Positions 40,513-48,662 of a stretch of DNA of 64,000 nucleotides are shown piece after piece. The stretch's first letter is position 1. Every line of letters starts with the position of its first letter. This stretch comes from DYJE01 sp964637565. GTDB taxonomy: Bacteria > Desulfobacterota > Desulfobacteria > Desulfobacterales > Desulfolunaceae. The position numbers and the translations under genes were made by a program. The stretch is from contig CAZWTY010000004.1 of NCBI GenBank assembly GCA_964637565.1, positions 1-64,000 of the forward strand. Reading direction: 5' to 3'. Under the pieces are notes generated by a model. The model did not search any database and was not told where the DNA came from. It worked only from the letters and a program-made list of their open reading frames with translations.

Positions 40513-42208
40513 ACCGGGCCACCAGGTCACGCAGCTGCTCTGAGAGGGCGGTGAGCTCCACGGAACTTGATCTGACCTGTTCTCCGTCTTCCCTGAGTTC
40601 AGCCGTCGATGCGTCAACACCGGAGATATCCCGGGCCATGTTCTGGGCGGCTGTAGCCGTGAGTCCCGCTCTCCTGCTGGCATCTTTGACCTCTGTGGAA
40701 CTCTGGGCCACGTTACCGGCCACATCACTGATCACGTGGACCTGTTCTTCGATCGCAGATGAAATGCGGGTCACCATATCCCCAACCTCTGAAATCACGC
40801 CGGTGATTTTTCCGATATCGCTGACAGCTGATCGGCTGATATCCTGAACGTTTACTATTCTCGCTTTGATATCCACAATGGCCGAGGATGTCTGCTTGGC
40901 CAGTTCCTTGATCTCATTGGCCACCACCGCGAAACCTTTGCCCGCTTCACCGGCTCGGGCCGCTTCGATGGTGGCGTTCAGGGCCAGCAGATCTGTCTGT
41001 GACGAGATGTCTGTAATCACTTCGGTGACCTGGCTGATTTCCCTTGCGGCGTCGCTGAGCTTTCCCATAAGATCCGATACGGAAGCGGCCTGAACGCCAG
41101 CTTCGTCACTGATATTTTTTGCCTGAACCGTATGGGAGGCAAGCCCCTCCATGGTTGAATTCATTTCCTCTATGGCATCGGCAACATAGGCCAGACTGGC
41201 CGACGCCTGCTCCATGCCGCTGGCCATGGCCACGGCGTTATCGCTGGATTCCCCGGCAGACGCGCTCATCGTCGATGTTCTGGAAGACAGGGCGCTCACG
41301 TTTGAAGCGGTTCTCTGGCCGATTTCGGAGAGTCTGGACGCGGAAGAGGCCACGGTTTCAACGCCTTGTGAGATATTTTTCACCAGATTGCGGATATTGA
41401 CAACCATGGTGTGGTAAGCTTTGGCCAGATCCCCGATTTCATCTTTCCGTCGCTGGAATTCATCAGGAACGTCATGAGCGAAATTCCCCAGGGACAGCAT
41501 TTCGGTGAACCTTACACAATCGGTGATCGCCCTGACGATTCCACGTGAGACCCAAACGGCCAGAGGTACGACAAGAATGGAACTCAGACACAGAAATATC
41601 AGCAACTTGACGATAAGGCTTTTCATCATGGCCTGGATGCTTTCAAGGGTGATATCCACGCAGAGAAGGCCGTCGAATTTTCCGTCCGCTGTTCGAATCG
41701 GAGCGTAGGCGCTGAGAAAGGTCCCCCATTTGTCTGAATAGAACTCCGTTTCAACCACAGGTTCCTTGATCCCTTCAATGGATTTGGCCAGGATCGGGGT
41801 GGCTTCTTCATAAACGTCGCCAGGATGGGACCGGTCTTCTTCAGATTCTTCCGCATCAGCAATGAAAACAAACTGACCGTTTTCGTTCTTTCTCATGGTA
41901 TAGACATAGCGCAATCCGTTGCTTTGATCTCTGATCTGTCTCAGTTGAGCGACCACGTTCTTGTATGATTCGGAGGCTTCATCCTCCGCGTTTTTTATCG
42001 TCGCATGATCTTCAGCGGAAATGATCTGAACACCCAGTGCCGTGTAATCTCTGACCCGGGTCCTCATGTTCTCGAACAATTCTCTCCAGGTGAGCCTGTA
42101 GGAGAGAAAGATAAGAATCGAGGCTCCGATGAGCCAGAGGCACACCAAGGCAAAGGCGATGCGTTTTGCGATTTTCATGTTGTTGAGGCTTAGCGAAGAC
42201 AGGCTCAT
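40502..42208 (-). CDS. Methyl-accepting chemotaxis protein
   Basis: This receptor of about 568 residues has a transmembrane helix near residues 15-37 and a periplasmic Cache-like sensor (RYVYTMRKNENGQFVFIAD, WGTFLSAYAPIRTADGKFDGLLCVDI). A second helix lies near 190-215, with a HAMP next. The signalling domain has tip SSQTDLLALNATIEAARAGEAGKG and VVANEIKELAKQ. The chosen ATG 42208 has GGAG upstream; nine more codons are open before it. The ligand is unknown. The end has no CheR-binding pentapeptide that I recognise. Confidence 0.93.
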   Translation of the reverse strand: MSLSSLSLNNMKIAKRIAFALVCLWLIGASILIFLSYRLTWRELFENMRTRVRDYTALGVQIISAEDHATIKNAEDEASESYKNVVAQLRQIRDQSNGLRYVYTMRKNENGQFVFIADAEESEEDRSHPGDVYEEATPILAKSIEGIKEPVVETEFYSDKWGTFLSAYAPIRTADGKFDGLLCVDITLESIQAMMKSLIVKLLIFLCLSSILVVPLAVWVSRGIVRAITDCVRFTEMLSLGNFAHDVPDEFQRRKDEIGDLAKAYHTMVVNIRNLVKNISQGVETVASSASRLSEIGQRTASNVSALSSRTSTMSASAGESSDNAVAMASGMEQASASLAYVADAIEEMNSTMEGLASHTVQAKNISDEAGVQAASVSDLMGKLSDAAREISQVTEVITDISSQTDLLALNATIEAARAGEAGKGFAVVANEIKELAKQTSSAIVDIKARIVNVQDISRSAVSDIGKITGVISEVGDMVTRISSAIEEQVHVISDVAGNVAQSSTEVKDASRRAGLTATAAQNMARDISGVDASTAELREDGEQVRSSSVELTALSEQLRDLVARFTV

Positions 42209-42436
42209 GATCGTTGCTCCTCTTAAATCAAACACAGTCGATGGATATCTGGATAGAATGAGAGATCAGGCCTTGGTGCGCCTCCTGAATCGTCCTCAGG
42301 TGTGGCCGTCCTGGCTGATCGGCTTTGATAGTTCAACACGTCTTATCGGTTGGGTTCGAATGAAACTGAACTTCCAATGGATGATTTTTTTAAAGGAATT
42401 TTCGACATTCCCTAAACATATCCTGGGTTCTTGTTG

Positions 42437-43240
42437 TCACAGATAGGTGCAGGCGCCCACAAATCGTTTTAGCCAGTAACTGTCAGACAGGGAGTCTATC
42501 CGAATGGTCTTGCCTTTGCTGGGAGCATGGATGAAATTGCCCTCTCCGATGTAGATTCCCACATGGGAAATCCGGTTGGAACAGGTGGTGGCGAAAAACA
42601 CAAGATCACCTTTTAGAAGGCTGTCCTTGTCGATGGCGTTTCCGACGGAAAACTGGGCTGCGGAGTTGCGGGGCAGGTCCAGGCCGTTCAATTGATAGAC
42701 GGTCATGGTGAGTCCGCTGCAGTCAAACCCTGTTTCCACCGATGTCCCTCCCCACAGATAAGGCACATCGATAAAGGTGTGGGCTGATTTCACGATTTCT
42801 TCCCGAAGGTAATCGAGCTGGTGATCCGCCAGTTTATCGCTTTTGGTCACCGAGTAGTCTTCAGGGATGACGATGTAAAACTCTTCGATGACACCCGCGT
42901 TTTTAAGGGCGATAGCCCTTCTTCTGGCGGATTCCCTTGTTTTGAAATTGCCGAACCGAACTTTGTACAATCCCGTGCTGGCGGCGAAATATGTGGCGTC
43001 AAGGCCCTGGGAGCAGAGGGATTCTGAAAAACGGACAGCATTGTCAGGATTGGCGAAGGCGCCAGCCTGGATGGTATACCCCATACGTTTGAGGGATTTT
43101 TTGACTTTTTTTTCAGAAACACCTGATTTTTTTTTGACCGGATAGAGTTCTTTGAAACGCCTCGGGGTACAGGCGGACAAGGCAAGAGTCAGACAAAGGA
43201 TCACGATCCCCAATTTCTTATAGACATTGTTTCGAGCCAT
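42437..43240 (-). CDS. Lipoprotein with SPOR and NlpC/P60 domains (cell-wall hydrolase)
   Basis: This exported lipoprotein has signal peptide and lipobox LALSAC (the Cys near residue 24). A SPOR domain spans about residues 50-120 (GYTIQAGAFANPDNAVRFSESL, YKVRFGNFKTRESARRRA). A C-terminal NlpC/P60 peptidase spans about 150-267, with catalytic Cys in FDCSGLTM, His in SHVGIYIG, and HAPSKG. SPOR domains bind denuded septal glycan, so a role in daughter-cell wall separation is likely. The start ATG 43240 follows GGAGAG. It lies upstream of nothing else on its strand except the receptor gene. Confidence 0.9.
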   Translation of the reverse strand: MARNNVYKKLGIVILCLTLALSACTPRRFKELYPVKKKSGVSEKKVKKSLKRMGYTIQAGAFANPDNAVRFSESLCSQGLDATYFAASTGLYKVRFGNFKTRESARRRAIALKNAGVIEEFYIVIPEDYSVTKSDKLADHQLDYLREEIVKSAHTFIDVPYLWGGTSVETGFDCSGLTMTVYQLNGLDLPRNSAAQFSVGNAIDKDSLLKGDLVFFATTCSNRISHVGIYIGEGNFIHAPSKGKTIRIDSLSDSYWLKRFVGACTYL

Positions 43241-43382
43241 GTGCTCTCCGGTTCGATTCTGTTGCAAATACACGTTTCAAAGCATGGGAGGCCTTATTTT
43301 TATTACATTACCCCATGGATTGTCGAGTGGAATAACGGATCGTTGTAATTTTTTAAGCGGCATCACAGGTTTTCAGGATAAA

Positions 43383-43421
43383 CCAAATAAAAAACCCCAT
43401 GGAATGGGGTTTTTTATTTGG
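43383..43421 (-). terminator. Strong terminator after the tRNA pair
   Basis: An 18-bp perfect stem (43383-43400 with 43404-43421) around a three-base loop has CCCCAT/ATGGGG at its core and A/T tracts at its base. Read on the minus strand it lies just after tRNA-Arg and can terminate the tRNA transcript. Confidence 0.85.
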
Positions 43422-43443
43422 ATAAATTGTAATGTCGCCAGTA

Positions 43444-43520
<77 letters not shown>

Positions 43521-43537
43521 TTGACGTTTTTTTTAAA

Positions 43538-43614
43538 TGGGGTGAGCGACGGGGCTCGAACCCGCGACGACCGGAACCACAATCCGGTGCTCTACCAGCT
43601 GAACTACGCTCACC
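43538..43614 (-). tRNA. tRNA-His (anticodon GTG)
   Basis: On the minus strand the transcript begins with the extra G(-1) opposite C73, typical of tRNA-His. It has acceptor GTGAGCG/CGCTCAC, anticodon stem CCGGA/TCCGG around GTG, T-loop GGTTCGAGCCC, and an encoded CCA. It precedes tRNA-Arg by 17 bases and is probably co-transcribed with it. Confidence 0.95.
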
Positions 43615-43847
43615 ATAATCAAGAACACAGGCTTTTTAACAGATAATGGTGGCCTTGACAAGGGAATTTATCACGTTTTTGGATGGGGGGACGGCAAGGG
43701 GAGATCGATGAATCCCATGGTTATGAAAAACGACTGATTTCTTGACATGGCGGATTGATTTGTTTATCTGATGGAATGTTACCGCGTGCTTCCGGGGCTT
43801 CTTTTTTCCCAATCATCCAAGCCAATGAACCAACAGAGGTTGTTCTT

Positions 43848-44807
43848 ATGTTCTTCATTTCCGACTGGTATATCCTCCCTGCGGTGTTTTTACTGGATTT
43901 TCTTCTCGGCGATCCCCTTTGGCTTCCACACCCGGTTCGATGGATGGGAAAGGGAATTGCGCATTTCGAGCTTTTGTTCAGAGACAAAATTCCATCACCC
44001 AGGTGGTCCGGTCTTTTTTTTGCCCTTTTTCTTGTGTCCATGACATGGCTTTTTTCCATACTTCTTCTGGCCATGGCCCGGAGTCTTGACCCCCTTTTCG
44101 GAAAACTTTTGGAAATTCTATTGATTTACTATGCCGTCGCTGCATTTTCTCTGAAAAATTCCGCCATGGATGTTTATCTCGCCCTTAAAAACAACGGACT
44201 TGAGGCCGCGAAAGAAAAAGTATCACGCATTGTGGGCCGGGATGTGGAAAGTCTGGACAGGGAAGGGGTGGTGAGGGCCACTGTTGAAACGGTGGGCGAA
44301 AACCTGGTGGATGGCGTCATTTCCCCTCTGTTCTGGGCCGCGGTGGGGGGGGCGCCCCTTGCCATGACTTACCGGATGATCAACACCCTGGACTCCATGG
44401 TAGGATACAAAAACGAAAAATACAGGGATTTTGGAATGGCCTCGGCCAGAATCGACGATCTGGCCAACTGGATTCCGGCGCGGCTATCAGTGCCTGTGAT
44501 CGCCCTTGCCGCTTTTTTTGCGAAGCTTCCCTGGAAACAGGCTTTTGAGACGGGTTTCGCGGAAGGGAAAAACCATGCCAGTCCCAATTCGGGCTACCCT
44601 GAAGCCGCGTTTGCAGGAGCGCTGGGCGTACGTCTCGGAGGGCCCAGCTATTATGGCCGGGTGCTTGTGGAAAAACCCTGGATAGGCCAAGCTTTCGGGG
44701 CGGTTGTTGACGATGATGTGAAACGGGCCTGCCGGTTGCTTTTGATCGCATCCCTGATGGCGATTTTTATGGCCATGGGTATCGCCCATGCCATGTCCAT
44801 GGTTTAA
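43848..44807 (+). CDS. cbiB: Adenosylcobinamide-phosphate synthase CbiB/CobD
   Basis: This membrane enzyme attaches aminopropanol (phosphate) to adenosylcobyric acid. The 319-residue protein has the conserved start FLLDFLLGDPLWLPHPVRWMG. It continues with VRATVETVGENLVDGVISPLFW, MINTLDSMVGYKNEKYRDFGMASARIDDLANWIPAR, and the C-terminal HASPNSGYPEAAFAGALGVRLGG. ATG 43848 has AGAGG upstream, so the longer open frame is not used. It is followed 14 bases later by cbiR and then by the riboswitch-controlled bzaF-cobT pair. Confidence 0.95.
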   Translation: MFFISDWYILPAVFLLDFLLGDPLWLPHPVRWMGKGIAHFELLFRDKIPSPRWSGLFFALFLVSMTWLFSILLLAMARSLDPLFGKLLEILLIYYAVAAFSLKNSAMDVYLALKNNGLEAAKEKVSRIVGRDVESLDREGVVRATVETVGENLVDGVISPLFWAAVGGAPLAMTYRMINTLDSMVGYKNEKYRDFGMASARIDDLANWIPARLSVPVIALAAFFAKLPWKQAFETGFAEGKNHASPNSGYPEAAFAGALGVRLGGPSYYGRVLVEKPWIGQAFGAVVDDDVKRACRLLLIASLMAIFMAMGIAHAMSMV

Positions 44808-44821
44808 CAAAAGGACGTATC

Positions 44822-45643
44822 GTGAACGAACGTAGCGAGATGACGACAAGGACGCCAGGGTTAAGGACACTCGAGCACTCTTACAAAAAAATCTATCCTT
44901 TCAGGCTGGGGACCACTTCCTTTATCTATCCGGACCTATATTCGGAAAATGTCAGGCTTCTGGGGCCCTATCTTGATGAAATCGAACTTCTTTTTTTTGA
45001 GAGCAGGGATCCGGGATGTTTTCCCTCAACTTACGAAATTGATGAACTGCTGAGGCTGAAAAACCGGTGGGACCTGACCTACAACATCCACCTTCCCACA
45101 GACGTGGATCTGTCGTCGCCCGATCCCCATGAGCGGGAAACGGCCGTTTCCAATCTTGAGCATGTGATCGAGATGACGGAGCCCCTGAAGCCAGTGACCT
45201 ACACCCTTCATATTCCCTTTGACAGCGAAAGACCGGGTGGGGAGACGCTGTGGAGGGCTTACGCCTCCAAAGGCATCCGTGCCCTTCTGTCACGAGGTGT
45301 CCAATCTCGAAAGATCTCTGTTGAAACCCTGATGTATCCACCCTTGTTGCTGAAACCCCTGGTCGACGAATTTGATCTTTCCATGTGCCTTGACGTGGGC
45401 CATGTGATGCTGGCCGGAGGCGATCCCCTGGAAGTGTTCCGGGAATTCCGGGATCGGATTTCCATCATTCACCTTCACGGCGTCAGGAACCAAAGCGATC
45501 ATCTTTCCCTGGATCATTTCGACGCGCAGGATTTTTCAAAAATCCGTCACATGTTGAATGATTTTACCGAAACCGTTTCCATCGAAGTATTTTCGTTCAA
45601 GGATCTTGAGCTTTCGCTGAGTTACTTGAGAGAATATTTTTAA
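44822..45643 (+). CDS. cbiR: Cobamide-remodeling phosphodiesterase CbiR-like (AP endonuclease/TIM-barrel fold)
   Basis: The 273-residue xylose-isomerase-like TIM barrel has FRLGTTSFIYPD, YLDEIELLFFES, LTYNIHLPTDVDLSS, TYTLHIPF, and ISVETLMYPP. MCLDVGHVMLAGGDP, IIHLHGVRNQSDHL and VSIEVFSF give the metal ligands. The pattern fits CbiR, which removes the nucleotide lower ligand from cobamides so that they can be rebuilt. Its place between cbiB and a cobalamin riboswitch supports this over a generic sugar isomerase. The GTG start follows AAGGA. Confidence 0.75.
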   Translation: MNERSEMTTRTPGLRTLEHSYKKIYPFRLGTTSFIYPDLYSENVRLLGPYLDEIELLFFESRDPGCFPSTYEIDELLRLKNRWDLTYNIHLPTDVDLSSPDPHERETAVSNLEHVIEMTEPLKPVTYTLHIPFDSERPGGETLWRAYASKGIRALLSRGVQSRKISVETLMYPPLLLKPLVDEFDLSMCLDVGHVMLAGGDPLEVFREFRDRISIIHLHGVRNQSDHLSLDHFDAQDFSKIRHMLNDFTETVSIEVFSFKDLELSLSYLREYF

Positions 45644-45727
45644 CGGGGCGGTGGAATCACTGCATTGACAAAGAAAAAGTATTGACGATTCTTCTTTCTT
45701 TCCGCTAAAAATAGATCGATTTTGATC

Positions 45728-45895
45728 ACATAAGCTTTTACGCAAACGGAACACGGTGTAATTCCGTGACGGACCCGCCGCTGTAACCGGATTGCATTTC
45801 GCAGGTTTCTGAACACTTAAAAGAAACAGCCACTGATCTTCTGTATCGGGAAGGCGCGGAAAGCAGATATCCGGAAGTCAGAAGACGTGTGTAAA
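45728..45895 (+). promoter_or_regulatory. Cobalamin riboswitch
   Basis: The conserved core is readable. GGAACACGGTGTAATTCCGTG (45748 on) is followed by CGGACCCGCCGCTGTAACCGG, GCCACTG, GGGAAGGCG, and the B12-box region GGAAGTCAGAAGAC. It binds adenosylcobalamin or a relative and lowers expression of the downstream genes. It lies in the leader of the bzaF-cobT pair, followed by a terminator. Confidence 0.93.
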
Positions 45896-45918
45896 AAGCC
45901 ATGCTGGAGCTTGATGGC

Positions 45919-45965
45919 AAAGGGTTCTGGGAAGGTTCGATGACCTTCCGGAACCCTTTTTGTTT
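45919..45965 (+). terminator. Riboswitch expression-platform terminator
   Basis: AAAGGGTTC and GAAGGT pair with ACCTTC and GAACCCTTT through one small internal bulge (45919-45959). TTTTTGTTTT follows. It lies 24 bases after the riboswitch and about 55 bases before bzaF, so ligand-controlled termination is likely. Confidence 0.85.
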
Positions 45966-46017
45966 TGGAAGGATCATCCATCATCGCTTTTTAACGCAGC
46001 ATCATGGAGAAAACCTT

Positions 46018-47370
46018 ATGAAAACTCAGATCGAACTTGCCAGGGATGGCGTGGTGACAGAACAGATGAAAAAAGTAGCCAAGGATGAAGGGCACGATGT
46101 GGATTTTATACGCAGGAAAGTTGCTCTTGGTGAAATCGTGATTCCGAACAATCCTTTGCGCAAACATCAGAATGTGGTGGGAATCGGGGCAGGACTCCGA
46201 ACCAAAGTCAACGCCTCCATCGGAACGTCGTCGGATATCTGCGACGTGGACGCCGAAATAAGAAAAGCCATTGCAGCGGAAGAAGAGGGGGCCGATACCC
46301 TGATGGAGCTTTCGGCCGGCGGGGATCTCGATGCGGTAAGAAGGGCCGTCATCTCAGCCACAAGTCTTCCTGTGGGCAATGTCCCCCTTTATCAGGCGTT
46401 CAGCGATGCCGCAAAAAAGTACAAAAACCCCTCCAAACTCGATCCCGAGTACCTTTTTGACCTGATCGAACGTCAGCTGGCCGACGGCCTGAGTTTCATG
46501 GCCATTCATTGCGGGATCAATCTCTACACCATCGAACGCCTGAGAAAACAGGGGTACCGCTATGGGGGCCTCGTTTCAAAAGGCGGTACGTTCATGGTGG
46601 CCTGGATGGATCACAACAAAAAAGAAAACCCCCTTTACGAGCAGTTCGACCGGGTTTGTTCTCTCATGAAAAAATACGACGCTGTTTTATCCCTGGGCAA
46701 CGGCATCAGGGCAGGGGCCATCCATGACAGCCATGACCGGGCGCAGATGGCTGAAATGATCATCAACTGCGAACTGGCTGAACTTGGCCGCGAGATGGGA
46801 TGCCAGATGATGGTGGAAGGCCCGGGGCATGTCCCATTGGATGAAATCGAGGGAAACATCATGCTGGAAAAACGAATGAGCGGAAACGCTCCGTATTACG
46901 TCTTAGGGCCTCTTCCACTTGACACAGGTGCCGGTTACGACCATGTGGTCAGCGCTATCGGAGCGGCCAATTCAGCCCGGTACGGAGCGGATCTTGTCTG
47001 TTACATCACCCCGTCCGAGCACCTGGCGTTGCCGAACGAAGCCGATGTGCGTGAAGGGGTCAGGACTACCCGGCTTGCCGTCCGCATCGGCGATGTGGCC
47101 AGGAACCCGCATATGAGAGAAAATGAAAAAATGGCCGCCATGGCGAGAAGGGATATGCGATGGGATGACCTTGAAAAATATCTGATGTTTCCCGATACGG
47201 CCAGATCCATCCGTGAAAGTCGCCTGCCCGAAGAGCCATCGACCTGCACCATGTGCGGTGAATTCTGCGCCATGAAAAAAGGCATGCAGGTGTTTGAAAA
47301 GGACATTTCCCTCGCAAAGGGTTTTTCTGGTTGTCATATTATCAAGGAACAAGGAGAGTTAGCATCATGA
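46018..47370 (+). CDS. bzaF: 5-hydroxybenzimidazole synthase BzaF (ThiC-like radical SAM)
   Basis: ThiC-family enzymes rearrange aminoimidazole ribotide. The BzaF branch makes 5-hydroxybenzimidazole, the anaerobic lower-ligand base of cobamides. The 450-residue protein has ThiC motifs GIGAGLRTKVNASIG, MELSAGGDLDAVR, LSFMAIHCGIN, LGNGIRAGAIHDSHDRAQ, VEGPGHVPLDEIEGN, YVLGPLPLDTGAGYDHV, and YITPSEHL. The C-terminal cluster motif is CTMCGEFC. The cobalamin (not TPP) riboswitch and the overlapping cobT argue for BzaF rather than ThiC. ATG 46018 has GGAGAA upstream. Confidence 0.85.
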   Translation: MKTQIELARDGVVTEQMKKVAKDEGHDVDFIRRKVALGEIVIPNNPLRKHQNVVGIGAGLRTKVNASIGTSSDICDVDAEIRKAIAAEEEGADTLMELSAGGDLDAVRRAVISATSLPVGNVPLYQAFSDAAKKYKNPSKLDPEYLFDLIERQLADGLSFMAIHCGINLYTIERLRKQGYRYGGLVSKGGTFMVAWMDHNKKENPLYEQFDRVCSLMKKYDAVLSLGNGIRAGAIHDSHDRAQMAEMIINCELAELGREMGCQMMVEGPGHVPLDEIEGNIMLEKRMSGNAPYYVLGPLPLDTGAGYDHVVSAIGAANSARYGADLVCYITPSEHLALPNEADVREGVRTTRLAVRIGDVARNPHMRENEKMAAMARRDMRWDDLEKYLMFPDTARSIRESRLPEEPSTCTMCGEFCAMKKGMQVFEKDISLAKGFSGCHIIKEQGELAS

Positions 47371-48428
47371 ATATTCTGAACAACGCTTTGTCATCCATCG
47401 TCCCACCGGACAAAGACATCCACGCCAAAGCCCTGGACCGTCTGGCAAACCAGGCGAGACCCGCTGGCAGCCTGGGAATGCTCGAGCCTTTATCGGCCAG
47501 ACTGGCATCGATCAAAGGCCGGATGGACCCACGTTTTGAGAAAAAAATCATTGTGACGTGTGCGGGTGACCACGGCATTGTGGATGAAGGCGTCAGTCTT
47601 TTTCCTCAGGAAGTAACGGCCCAGATGGTCTATAATTTCGTGAACGGGGGAGCATCCATCAGTGTGCTGGCCCGCCATGCCGGGGCCAGGGTCCGTGTGG
47701 CCGACTTGGGGGTCAACGCTGATTTCGAATCCTCGCTTCCGATCTTTCATAAAAAAGTCGCCAAGGGGACCCGAAACTTCGCCAAAGAGCCAGCCATGAC
47801 CCGGGAGCAGGCCATACAATCCATTGAGGCGGGCGTGGACATCGTCAATATCCTGGTCCGTGAAGACGGTCTTGATATGCTTGGAACAGGGGACATGGGT
47901 ATTGGAAACACAACACCGTCTTCTGCGATCATCGCCGCTTTTTCAGGTGTTTCAGTCAACAAACTTACCGGGAGAGGGACAGGAATCGGTGATGAGACCC
48001 TGTCCCATAAAATCAGGGTAATCGAAAAAGCCCTGGCGTTTCACAACCCGGATCCCGAAGACGCTCTGGACGTGCTTTCCAAGGTCGGCGGCTTCGAGAT
48101 CGGCGGTCTTGCCGGTCTTGTCATCGGGGCAGCGGCAAATGGCATACCCGTGGTCTGTGACGGCCTGATTTCCACGGCCGGAGCTTTGATCGCCTGTGAA
48201 CTCGCACCGGCCGCAAAAGAATTCCTTTTTGTGAGTCATAAATCCGTCGAGGCAGGGCATGCCTACATGCATGAACGGCTGGGGCTTTCACCGATTCTTG
48301 ACCTTGGACTGCGTCTTGGTGAAGGAACAGGCGCTGCCCTGGCCATGGAAATTCTTGACGCATCCACCCGTGTCCTTGCCGAAATCAAGACGTTCGAAGA
48401 AGTCGGCATTCAAAACGCGGGAAAATAA
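47367..48428 (+). CDS. cobT: Nicotinate-nucleotide-dimethylbenzimidazole phosphoribosyltransferase
   Basis: It activates a benzimidazole base to its alpha-ribotide using nicotinate mononucleotide, before attachment to the corrin. The 353-residue protein has ARPAGSLGMLEPLSARLASI, the CAGDHGIVDEGVSLFPQEVT substrate segment, GDMGIGNTTPSSAI, and GTGIGDETL. KVGGFEIGGLAGLVIGAA and the catalytic glutamate in LGLRLGEGTGAALAM follow. Its ATG overlaps the bzaF stop (ATGA) behind AAGGAG, so the base-making and base-activating enzymes are coupled under the riboswitch. Confidence 0.96.
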   Translation: MNILNNALSSIVPPDKDIHAKALDRLANQARPAGSLGMLEPLSARLASIKGRMDPRFEKKIIVTCAGDHGIVDEGVSLFPQEVTAQMVYNFVNGGASISVLARHAGARVRVADLGVNADFESSLPIFHKKVAKGTRNFAKEPAMTREQAIQSIEAGVDIVNILVREDGLDMLGTGDMGIGNTTPSSAIIAAFSGVSVNKLTGRGTGIGDETLSHKIRVIEKALAFHNPDPEDALDVLSKVGGFEIGGLAGLVIGAAANGIPVVCDGLISTAGALIACELAPAAKEFLFVSHKSVEAGHAYMHERLGLSPILDLGLRLGEGTGAALAMEILDASTRVLAEIKTFEEVGIQNAGK

Positions 48429-48446
48429 TCCGCATTCCATTGTTTA

Positions 48447-48481
48447 CCGTGGCTTTGAAAAACCAAATTTCAAGGCCACGG
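48447..48481 (+). terminator. Hairpin after cobT
   Basis: CCGTGGCTTTGAAA (48447-48460) pairs over 14 bp (one wobble) with 48468-48481 around a seven-base loop. It has no strong T run, so it may be a weak terminator or an mRNA-stabilising 3' structure. Confidence 0.55.
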
Positions 48482-48542
48482 ACAATCCTTATCCATCACT
48501 TTAATAATGGCTATATATTTATCAAAAATCATTAAAAAAACC

Positions 48543-48583
48543 GTATTTATACATTCGTTATGTATAAATACGCGTATAAATAC
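48543..48583. repeat. Iterated 10-bp motif GTATAAATAC before the HEAT/HD-GYP operon
   Basis: GTATTTATAC occurs at 48543-48552, and its reverse complement GTATAAATAC at 48562-48571 and again at 48574-48583. The first two form a 12-bp-armed inverted repeat (48543-48554 with 48560-48571). Multiple copies about 80 bases before the gene suggest an operator array. An AT-rich promoter with no clear boxes lies upstream. Confidence 0.55.
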
Positions 48584-48662
48584 ATGAAAAACCTTTGTTT
48601 TCGCCTTCAAACCACCTATTTTCTATTGATTTCAAAGATAATTGGTGCCATGGTACCTGATC

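Noticed and set aside
45901..46017. N-terminal extension of bzaF
   Set aside because: The open frame upstream of ATG 46018 covers the riboswitch terminator hairpin. The ATG with GGAGAA upstream gives the expected length.
45728..46017. TPP riboswitch upstream of the ThiC-like gene
   Set aside because: The core motifs are those of the cobalamin class. No TPP (thi-box) sequence is present.
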